DNA of 64,000 bases. Source: Pyrenula massariospora. Lineage: Eukaryota; Ascomycota; Eurotiomycetes; Pyrenulales; Pyrenulaceae. A model generated the notes under the pieces. The model worked only from the letters and a program-made list of their open reading frames with translations, did not search any database and had not been told where the DNA came from. Position numbers and translations under genes: made by a program. The stretch lies in contig JAGFMI010000023.1 of assembly GCA_021030905.1 (NCBI GenBank), positions 434,001-498,000 of the forward strand, written 5' to 3'. This document shows positions 55,166-64,000 of the stretch, one piece after another. The first letter of the stretch is position 1. Each line of letters opens with the position of its first letter.

Positions 55166-57658
55166 CTAGGGGGTACGATCCGTTTCTGTAAGTCCACTAA
55201 CATCGCTGCTCGTATCCAAAAACCGAGTAAAGTCACTAAGCCGGTATCCAAGATGAAGGGACGACGGCTTATCGCTGACGCCGTCCACACTAGTATCGCT
55301 AAGCATAGGAGTTCGGTTTGATTCAACTAAAGTTTTCGGCTGGATGGGCTGTGCATCGGTAGTTGAACCCGTTGGAGAAAGTTTGCCCATGCTAGAATCT
55401 GCAAAGGCATTTTGAGTGGAAATCTGAGAAGTAATTAAATTCTTCTTATGGATAGGGTATTCATCTGGCTTCTTAGCGTTTGCGTCGTAGGGTCTGATGA
55501 TTGGGTGCTTCTCGTCAGATACGTCAAGCACACCGAGACGTTCGTCGTATTGTGTGACCGGTACATTTTCTGCAGCTCCGGTCCAAGTCCCTAGGTTGAG
55601 CTCCTCATGGACTAAGCGGTGTAGCTGTAATGTTTCATTTGTGGCCCACTCGAGCTGCGAATACTTACCGAACTTCTTCTTATGGAAACGCTGGAGAATC
55701 ATAAAAAGCTGTTCGATCAGAAGGGATAGAATGATAATGACGCCTCCAACGATCAGCGTGATTACAAGACCCAATACGCTGAAGGAGACATACGCCGTGT
55801 TTCTAACTTTCTGATTGAAACACGACTGGTTGCCACTAAATTCTGGTACTGTCTTATAAACGTAGCCTCTTAAAGATTCTTCGGATGGTCCAGTAGCTAT
55901 ATCAACCGTTAACCTCTGTAGATTTGCCATAGATATACTTTGCCAATGTATAATCTCTCTTTGCCATTGATCAGCAGGTATCGGTCCCTGATTACCATCT
56001 GAAAAGCTGTTTCTCGCTTGCAGCGCGCTATTTCGCAGGATTCTAGGTACTTCGGTGAAGGCAGTTCGGCCGCTAGCAAAGGATAAAAACCAGTACATAA
56101 ATATCTGCTCTTGCTCTTGCGAACCCCAAGTAACTGTCGGAAGTTCTTGAAGACCAAGCGGAGAGCAACGATTCGTATTAGGATCGCACACTTGGTCCTT
56201 CGAGATGCAGCCGATTACATTTGCAGTGCGATCAAAGTGGTAAATAGGGAACGTGTCGTTGGGTTGGTGCAAGATATTACTGACGCCGCCCGATTGGTGC
56301 GCAGAATACCAATCGTCATCAACAGTTTCCATAAACCTTACTCCGTCAGCCGACAAGAAGTACAAAGTTATCAGAGCGTCCTTCTGTGCTAATTCAGGTA
56401 TTGGCGTAAAGGAGGACTCATTGGCGAGGCCAGGCTCCCAGTATTCGATACTGCTTATGTTAGTGATAGAGTATTAATGTTAGGGACATTCATACTCAAG
56501 TTTGTAATCAGCATTATAGTATTCAGATCCCACAATCGTATCTGAATGCAGTGGTGTTCTATAAGTAGCGTAATCGGTGTAGTCCGTATCTTCGTACTTG
56601 ACGCCGTAGAAATATTCGACGGAAGCATTCTCCGAAGTGTAAGGTCTAGAAGTATTGATCCGTGTATAACGATCAGTAACCAAAGGCGCACACTCATCAA
56701 CGCGACGATAAGCAAATCGGTGGTTAGGAGCTGTATTAATACCGAGGTGGTTATGGGAATTGATCAACCCAGTATCCAAACGTATGTTCGCTAATTTGTG
56801 GAGACAGATATCATCGTCTGGAAATGGACAGCTTGCATTCCGATCGATTTTAAAAGGGATCGCCGTTTGCGCATATATAGAGCAAATCTGCGTCGTTGCG
56901 TTACTGTTATAACATTGTTGCGCGTATGTCGAAGCTGAAATATATCGCCTGTTGACATAGGAATAGAAATCTCGGTAATACTCCACCAAATCTTCTGGAG
57001 CCACCCAAGTGCCACAATTATTGTTCGCAATCAAAACCTCACTTCCAGTTGCCGTTGAAATCTACAAATTATGGAGAAATCACGAGTCAGTATACTGACT
57101 GCAATATTTTCCTCCCAGATGCAGCAGCCATTGTGGGTATAATGACATTAAGGCATACTGGGACTTGCGTATTCTTCAAGATGAACATGAACATTTGTAG
57201 ACAACTTGCTTGGTACCGGAACAGTTGGTTGGACATACCTGTGATGAGAAAATGCTGGCTAGAGTAAATGTAGCTGTTATTGAGGCAGCTATGGCCATCA
57301 CGGGGAAGACTCGTAGCCACCATTTTGGAGCCTTATTTCGCCATTTCCATGCCAATTGCGAGAAGTATTGCAACGCAGCCATAGCCGTTTCGGTATTACG
57401 CAGAACAACCATTCGCTGGTGGTGAAGTGCGTCCTGAGGCGTTTCGTTGGAAAGTTTCGAATGAGCCACAAAGCAGAATAGCCTCCAGAAGCATTTGCCA
57501 ACATATGTGACGTAGAGTGCAATGAAAACCGTGAGGATGCCACCACTGCGATGGTCTAGTGTGATTGTAGCGCCCCGGACCGGGCCATAAGACCAATTGA
57601 TCCAGGATCCGGTATAAACAGCGTTGTCAGATATTGCGTTTGTTATAGAATCGCTCAT
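55166..57658 (-). CDS. Large membrane protein of unknown function (fungal family, second type)
   Basis: Three exons on the minus strand, 57658..57239, 57061..56496 and 56450..55166, give 756 aa. Introns are 176 and 45 nt (GTATGT..TAG, GTATGA..CAG) with matching phases. The N-terminus SWINWSYGPVRGATITLDHR, then LTVFIALYVTYVGKCFWRLF, and ALHHQRMVVLRNTETAMAAL are features of a widespread ascomycete family without known function. A second helix, VFPVMAIAASITATFTLASI, precedes a Cys- and N-glycosylation-rich outer region. A third, AYVSFSVLGLVITLIVGGVI, leads to a 200-residue cytosolic tail. It resembles the 46139..48848 protein in overall plan but not in sequence. The ATG at 57658 is the natural start; an upstream in-frame ATG at 57721 lacks family similarity. 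It is convergent with the broken HET gene. Confidence 0.82.
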
Positions 57659-59854
57659 GGCTACTCCCTGCCAAAGTACAGATGTTATTCTTTCAAATAT
57701 AAGACAAAATACTGTAACCACACAGCATTCTCTCGGGTACGTGTCGAATGTAAGTACGAAAGAATTGTGGATCGGGCATGACTATGGATGAAGCATTTAT
57801 AAAGACGTTCACAAGAGGGGTGTGCTCCTCTGGAGTCCGAGGGGCTGCAGCAAAGCGAAATGTACAGCCTACTCAGGCGATGAGAACCGTATGCGAGTTT
57901 AGAATCAGGCTTCCAATGTCTGCATACGTTGTTGCGTTCGTTTCGAGGATCGCCAAAGGAGCACAGACAGACTTGACAAGGGTTCTCGTCTAAAGTCACC
58001 ATGATTGGTTCTGAGTCTTTGTCTTGGGCAGCACCAGAGCCGCAGATAAAGCCGGGCACAGCTAAGTCGGCAGAAGTGGCCCCAGTAAAGCTGAAACATC
58101 AGCATAGCTCTTTCTTGAATATTGCACAGCATCTGCTATTTTTAACTGAAGCACTACAGCTCTACAGTTTCCAGAAGAGCCCATTGCCCTGATCTGGAAA
58201 CGTGCCGGCAGCTAATGATTGTTGGCTTTCGGATCAGGTAGGACCGCCACCAAACAATTCTCTCTTGTATCGCTATCTTGAACACCATCAACTCGTAAGC
58301 CGGCTAGGGAACTGCCTTTGAATGGCTTCCAATATGTCTACATAGGCAGGGAGACATTTCCTGATTCGTAGAGCAATCGGTCTAGATGCCCATTTGTTTT
58401 TCTCGGGGGAGCCTTGCCCTTTTCGCAGTTTGTCGCTGGGGGCAGAACAGGCTCGAAGGCTCAAGGTTTGGATGCCTATCGCTTTCACGCCGCCGACGTC
58501 AATCGATGTGTTTCATGTAGGTCTGTCTCACCATAGCCATGCATGTTCAAATGCCGGTCTCGCATCTTCTTCCTAGGACACTGGAGGCTTAATGAATTTT
58601 TATCTGCAGCTGATTGCTGGCAAGTCGCTTTAGATACTTGCCAGCTTTACCGTCATCTAAAGCCACTGAAGAGCCAAAACAATGCGAAGTGGCAAATGAG
58701 AAGCGGCGATCGGAGAATTCAATGTTTCTAGAGGTTACGTGCTACTCATCAGGGTACGCCTCTGTCTGAGATGTCTTGATTGGCATCAGCATCTTAGCGG
58801 TCTTTACTGACAAGGCGCGGTTGATCAATGGTGCGCAGATGGCTGAGTCTAGAAGATGCGTGACTAAACACATAGTGGTGTATGCACAAGGGCAAGTGCG
58901 GCCTAACAGCGGCTTTAATTGGATCTTTAGATATTGCCGAAACAATTCACAGATGTTACATGGTGCTGCACCGCCTCTTTAAGCTAGAACAATCCGTTTC
59001 GGAGCCTAGATGAGTACTTTAATTAATCCGATGAACTGGTAAGGCGGCCTGGCAAATCTTGCTAAACATGACCAACTAAATCCGTAAAATTAAATCCCTC
59101 AAAATATTCGGTTCCCGGAATCCTGATAGCGAATGACCGGTTAAATCTGAAAATTAAATAGCAAAGGTGTGACTGGGGACGGGGAAAGACGGTGACTTCT
59201 ATAAAAAAAGTTCATGTTCCTATACACTGACTGACTATCGTGACACGCAGCCTATCAACGCTTGGAAAAAGACGACACCGTCTAATACTGAGCTTCAAGC
59301 TTCCTCGAGCGGTCACAGAATTTATTATCATCCATGCTCTTCTTGACTTTGCTATGGCAGTCGGCCCTCTCCAGCTGATCCGTCAAAATATCCTTTATTC
59401 AAGCGATATTTTCACACTCCCTCTCCTCTTTCAAATTACCTGAAGGACATGTTTGCGGCGTCTCGATTTAGGCCATTTGTCAGCAATGAGCTCCTCCAGA
59501 CCGGCTCCGAAACCGGAGAGTGCTCGGTACGCAAAGGTGAGCTCGTTGGAAGAAGTTAAGCTGAAAGCGCCGAGGAATTGCTCCTGGACCACCGAGGCTT
59601 CTGAGTCAGTACAAGGAGGGATTATCGAGAGAAGGTAGGATAGTCAATAGCCAATATCTAGTACGGATAAGTGAAGATTCTCAAAAGCCGTCTTGGCTTC
59701 GTGCTCGTACCGGCCTTTACGCACGGGATTGTTAAAAAGGACTTAGATTTTCATTAGTGCGAGCCTATACATGAAGGCAAAGCAATGTTTGAAGCGGATA
59801 TATTAAAGTTATTTTGTGTATATGTCCACACATTAAATGCATAATGGACTGCTA
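57659..59854. other. 2.2 kb interval without recognisable genes
   Basis: Only short unsupported frames. Between 59040 and 59180 short AAATTAAAT-type words recur (TAAATCCGTAAAATTAAAT, TCTGAAAATTAAATAG), but no clear element boundary is visible. It contains the promoter of the membrane-protein gene at the left and marks the right border of the accessory island. Confidence 0.45.
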
Positions 59855-61484
59855 CTACAGTGGCGTGGCGTCTGTTGGCAGCGAGACTTGAAACGCTAGA
59901 ACTTGGCTGTCGAGACTATAGCCCGACGAGTCGGCGAACTCGAAAGTCCCGAAATCGGTATATCCTTCAATTTCCATGGTCAGTATATCTCTACGTAGGG
60001 TAGACAAAATTCGCGACTTGTTCGCGCATAAGAAGGCGAAAGGGAAACGAGTGAAATATCAACTTACCATTCTGAGTAATAAAATCATCATCGCTCACAC
60101 TCCACAGAAACCATTGCCCATCCGCCCCCTCCCCTCCATCAACCGGAACAAGCGCCAAACTCTCCCACTTCTCATTCAACAGCCCGCCATCTTGGTTCCC
60201 TCCATTGTGCACCCCGAACCTGTTCAACTGGGCATTGATGTTGTAATCTAAGAACGCACAGACTGTCGCTGGCGTAATTCCAGCTTTCAGAACACCATCG
60301 GTACTCGCAATCGAGCAGTACGCACAGTCATACTTGTCCCCCTTGATATTTGTCGCATTGCCAATGTCAAAAACATCGGCATGCCGATACAGGCTCTGTG
60401 TGCTCGCCGCCCCGTGGCCCGCGTCCGAATCCCTCGCCAATACCAAAAACTGCGACGGTGAGATATAGTGGATTTCGCTCTGGGCGGCGGTCGTGTTCTT
60501 GCTCCCGTCGTAGTAGAGCGGTAGTGGGACCACGTATTCCGCCAAGTAGCTCGCGGGGGAGCTGGACACGTCGTACTTCAGTAGGCGGACGTTGCGCTCG
60601 GATTTGCCTTTGAGGCCACCTTCTTGGACAAGCGCCGCTTGGAGCATGACATATAGATACTTTCCATCAGGGCTGGCGGTCAGGCCTTCGAATCCGTGGT
60701 TGTTATCACGGCCAGTGGTCGGGTCGGATGGCGAAATAGTTCGATTTGGGTTATATCGTGGTGGAGCATTAGCGGAAAAACTCTCGACACTTTTGCGAAT
60801 AGGGATGAATGCGTCCGGGGGGCGGATAGCTTCGATCATCTGACCGGTGCTGGAGAAATGGTAGACATAAGGTCCATATTCGTCAGAGACCCAGAATGAG
60901 CCCTCTGAGCCAAGGACAAGTCCCTCGCTATCAATCGGGATGCGCTGTCCGCCAGAGCCTGCACGACCAAAGCCATCGCCGGTGTAGGTTGCGATGGGTA
61001 GATCAGGGAATCCGGCGTAAGATAGATGGCCGGACTGGTCACCATCAAGACCAGTAGCTGGGGTGCCGTCAGGACCAGTGAACAAGACAGTGTCAAGGTA
61101 TTCAAGCTGGATATTTGGGCCCGAAGGGCTGGCGACTGTCGCATTGGGGCGAGGCGAGAGAGAAACATTGAATTTGTGGACCCGCGGCTGGTAATTCAAA
61201 GTGCCTTCGGTGTTCCAGCCACGATCAGGAAGCGTCCAAAGGATTCCTGTGTAACCCGTTGATGTCTTTTGCCAGGAGAAGCGATCGAACGCAATCGAAC
61301 TGCCGATTCCCGCAGCGGTGTCGCCGTACTTGTCAGTGGCATCTCCAGGCACAAAACCGTACCCTGCTAGGTTGTTGTACGCATAGCTCTTTCCCTGACA
61401 GGTGGTTTGGCTCACAAGGGATGTTGCTTGGGTACTTACAATCGTCACCAGCCCGGCGAGCACGACCAGGAATAAGTCCAACAT
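59855..61484 (-). CDS. Secreted esterase-like protein of the phytase-like family
   Basis: Two exons on the minus strand, 61484..60068 and 59964..59855, are joined by a 103-nt phase-1 intron (GTAAGT..AAG) and give 508 aa. The ATG at 61484 begins a clear signal peptide, MLDLFLVVLAGLVTIVSTQA. The mature part shows blocks of the esterase-like phytase (phytase-like) family: AGYGFVPGDATDKYGDTAAG, WTLPDRGWNTEGTLNYQPR, DSEGLVLGSEGSFWVSDEYG, NNHGFEGLTASPDGKYLYVM, WESLALVPVDG and FLWSVSDDDFITQNG. The joined end reads YTDFGTFEFADSSGYSLDSQ. The fold is a beta-propeller and is secreted. In other organisms members act on phosphate esters or have no proved substrate. Potential N-glycosylation sites are present. 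The acceptor was chosen to restore the conserved end; a nearby alternative would change it. Confidence 0.9.
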
Positions 61485-62567
61485 GGTGCCGGTGATGAGC
61501 CTTGACCTCGAAATGTGCTGGCTGGAGCTACGCACTCACCTTGAGAACACACGATATTTATGTGCTGCCCCTGAGCCGCTTTCCATTGCAGCGCTGGTAA
61601 AGCTTCGGGGACGGTCATTTTTGGTGCTGTCGATCCCCGTCCAATGATCTCCATTGGGGATACCCTGGACCTTTTGGAAAGGAGACAAATGCAGAGAGCG
61701 TGCGTCGTTGGCGTCGTGGATGATGCGATCCGCAGCAGCCCCGCCAGCTTCCCTGCTGATCACGTGATATACCACCCAAACACGTGCCCGCCGCTGTTGG
61801 CTGGCATCCAACTTCGGATCTTTCCCCAGTCTCGCGTCGCACGCCCCGAGAATGTTCTAGACAGGGAGCGGCAGCTCCTACCAAAAGACCATCTACATTG
61901 TGTCACCTTGGAAATAGATTTCTCAAATAATGGCGGCAAGCTTGGCCTAAGATGAAGGAGTGATGTATTGACAACGCTAGTCTCTAGAAGGACGGCATCA
62001 GATCAGATCACTCGTTGCTACTTTGCGTACTGAGATTCCCGCCGTATGTGTTCTCCATTCCGTCTTACGTTCTCACACCCATCTACCATCCATCTAATGA
62101 CCATGTAGACCATCCCAAAAGCAAATTGCGCACTTCTGCCGATCGCCAAAGGCTCTTCGAGACAGACGCGGTGATATCACGGGTTGCAAATCAAAATACC
62201 AAAGGGCAACATGCAGACCAGGTTCCCACGGAAAAAACGAGATCAAAAAGGAGATCAAACACGCCGCCTGACCATTATTACCACGATGTTGCAGAATGCC
62301 TCCCATCCTATGTAAGGGTCGTTAAAAGCGTGAAGCGATGTGTATCAAGCATGTCAAGCCATCACCGGTGTCTCGAAATGCTTTCAGGCTCGAAGAAAGA
62401 AAACTATGTCGGAAAAGACAGGATGCTGGTCTATGTGCGAAATGATGGCGTAGCTGTCCAACCCAGAAAGGACAAATCAGATCAATCGAGAAAGAGCGCG
62501 TCTCAAGTACGTAAACATCGATTAAAAAACTAGTTGCATCTCGCGTTTTGCAAAGAAGCCCTGCATC
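61485..62567. other. Intergenic region between phytase-like gene and areA
   Basis: 1.1 kb. The left part is the promoter of the phytase-like gene, the right part the areA 3' UTR. The frame 62015..62533 (plus, 172 aa) is antisense to the expected areA 3' UTR and has no domain. Confidence 0.5.
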
Positions 62568-64000
62568 TCACAGACTCATAGTGAGCCATTCCCATTCTTG
62601 ACTGCCGGCCGGTGGTCCACCACCGCCATTCATCTGGCCAAGATTCGGGTTCATCATGCCAGCGCCATGCATCACCGAGTTCTGACCCCCGGGAATTGAC
62701 TGTGTGGCAGCTTTGGCTCGGGTGACTGGTGCCTCGCCCATTGGTCTATCTGCAGTTCCCTGCATCTCCTGGTCACTCGTTTGGGTCTGGGTAGGCGTGG
62801 GAGGCGGCTGAGATGCATTGGCCCCCACAGAGCTGGAACTATTGCCGACAGAGACTTTGGAGAGTCGTCGTTGGCGCTTGGGGGTAACTTGGACTGCAGG
62901 TCGGCTCGTTGCGGATGCAATGCTGAGTTTCGGTTGCGCGGGAGCAATTGGCACAACCCCCGTTTTTGTAGACGCCGAAGAAGTTGGGTTCGACGTGGGA
63001 GTAGTAGCAGCAGATCCAGCGGAGCCTTGAAGAGAAGGTGGAGAGGCGGAATTATTCTCGCTGTGGGCCTTGTTGGAGGTGGGTGTTGTGGCTGGTGTCT
63101 GAGCTATGGAGTTCTTGCGCGACGCTTTCTTGGATGATCGAGTGGAGGTTCCACCGAACGGCGCAGCGTTTCCACTTCCACGATTGCGCTTCTTGATGAC
63201 GTCTGTCTTGAGTGAAAGGGGGCGCACAACCCCATGGAGCTTGAGAAATAGTCCACACGCATTACAGAGAGGGTTTCCTTCAGGATTCCGTCGCCAAAGA
63301 GGCGTGGTTTGTGTGAAGCAGTTGGTACAAGTTGTGGGCACACCATTATTCTCACCGCCTCTGATGCCTCCTGGGCTTTCTGGCCTGGATGGTACGCCAC
63401 TGTTAAAGCCAGATTCCGGGGGAGAGGTCGGATTTGATGGGTGGTTGTTTTGGTTGGCAAGAGCTGGCGTTGAGTTTGTTCGCGGTACCTTCTGTCGTCT
63501 CATCTCTTGATTCCGCATGTCACTAACCGACGCAGCAGATGCATGTCCTCGGCCTAGACCGCCGCTGTTCGCCCAATCTTGGGGAGAATGGACCATCTCG
63601 GCACCTCCAATGCGAACTTGTTTTCCTTGACTTGGGTACCGAGGCATCCCGTGATATTGGTTGTGTGATGCACTAGGATCCCATTGCAGTCTAGAATGCA
63701 GGTCGAGCGTCGGATCCTCCATGGGATGGTGATTAGATTGCATGAGCATGCTCCTATCGGGGAAAGGATTTCCGTCGTCGTCCTCATTGTCAGAGTCACC
63801 TCCGAACTGGAACAAATTGTCATTATTGGCCATCAGATTGCCAGGTGACACCCGTTGCGTAAAATCCGGAACTAGGACACGCGAAGGATCGACATGTTGC
63901 TGCTGCATGGGATATGTTGATGGTAACGTTGGAGCCTGTCCAGCACTGCTAGAAGTATTATAGACAGGCTCTCCTGCAGGACCAAAGGTAAAAGGAGGTT
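62568..64000 (-). CDS. areA: AreA/NIT2 global nitrogen regulator, GATA zinc finger (5' end outside window)
   Basis: The minus-strand frame is open from the right edge (last full codon begins at 63998) to the stop at 62568, about 477 residues. Visible blocks are [20 protein letters not shown] with an acidic DSDNEDDDG stretch, known from AreA/NIT2. A single GATA finger lies at about 63329..63255: [18 protein letters not shown], then [19 protein letters not shown], spacing C-x2-C-x17-C-x2-C. The basic tail is [15 protein letters not shown]. The protein ends EWEWLTMSL, the conserved C-terminal AreA element that contacts the NmrA co-repressor. AreA activates use of secondary nitrogen sources when ammonium and glutamine are scarce, binding HGATAR sites in the nucleus. 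The N-terminal part and start codon lie beyond 64000. No intron is needed in the visible part. Confidence 0.96.
   Translation of the reverse strand, partial: PPFTFGPAGEPVYNTSSSAGQAPTLPSTYPMQQQHVDPSRVLVPDFTQRVSPGNLMANNDNLFQFGGDSDNEDDDGNPFPDRSMLMQSNHHPMEDPTLDLHSRLQWDPSASHNQYHGMPRYPSQGKQVRIGGAEMVHSPQDWANSGGLGRGHASAASVSDMRNQEMRRQKVPRTNSTPALANQNNHPSNPTSPPESGFNSGVPSRPESPGGIRGGENNGVPTTCTNCFTQTTPLWRRNPEGNPLCNACGLFLKLHGVVRPLSLKTDVIKKRNRGSGNAAPFGGTSTRSSKKASRKNSIAQTPATTPTSNKAHSENNSASPPSLQGSAGSAATTPTSNPTSSASTKTGVVPIAPAQPKLSIASATSRPAVQVTPKRQRRLSKVSVGNSSSSVGANASQPPPTPTQTQTSDQEMQGTADRPMGEAPVTRAKAATQSIPGGQNSVMHGAGMMNPNLGQMNGGGGPPAGSQEWEWLTMSL

Noticed and set aside
62015-62533. 172-codon plus-strand frame next to areA
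   Set aside because: No domain, and it lies in the expected areA 3' UTR. It is basic and irregular in composition.
1-64000. tRNA, rRNA, CRISPR, origin or bacterial-type operon signals
   Set aside because: I saw no cloverleaf with a T-arm consensus, no rRNA segment and no spaced direct repeats. The gene structure is eukaryotic.

Overview
The window reads as nuclear DNA of a filamentous ascomycete (Pezizomycotina). Genes are short, well spaced, on both strands, and cut by 45-200 nt introns with GT..AG ends. The gene set is typical of this group: an AreA/NIT2 GATA factor, a DASH cryptochrome with an RGG tail, HET-domain genes, a fungal glutamate decarboxylase, an EXPERA sterol-isomerase relative and F-box-like proteins. 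A leotiomycete-like origin is only a guess. Exon coordinates were worked out by hand from splice signals, reading phase and family conservation, and no transcript evidence was available.

Region 1 (1-9.1 kb) looks like a catabolic gene cluster. It holds the end of a DUF3237 protein, an SDR dehydrogenase, a FucP-type sugar/H+ symporter, and a very large gene whose single uninterrupted exon joins an amidohydrolase, a fumarylacetoacetate-hydrolase (FAH) domain and an alpha/beta hydrolase. Permease, dehydrogenase, FAH hydrolase and lactonase-like hydrolase are the steps expected of a non-phosphorylating deoxysugar or lactone pathway. The substrate is inferred, not shown.

Region 2 (9.1-34 kb) is mostly housekeeping genes with wide gaps: a small conserved orphan protein (11.2 kb), two MITE-like inverted repeats (14.7 and 15.2 kb), an EXPERA protein, a short F-box-like protein, CRY-DASH, glutamate decarboxylase (six exons, one GC-AG intron) and a low-complexity C2H2 transcription factor. 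A 7 kb stretch without recognisable genes follows.

Region 3 (34-44.2 kb) has two tandem proteins with F-box-like N-termini, an isochorismatase-like hydrolase divergent from an Fmp46/DUF1687 mitochondrial redox protein, a 702-aa disordered coiled-coil/RG protein and a Cys-rich protein.

Region 4 (44.4-58 kb) is an accessory island. It contains two large multi-pass membrane proteins of unknown function, a nearly intact HET-domain gene broken by one in-frame TAG, and decayed HET and SNF2-helicase pieces. These look like one HET gene split by inserted material. Region 5 (59.8-64 kb) returns to conserved genes: a secreted phytase-like esterase and the areA/nit-2 nitrogen regulator, which runs off the right edge.
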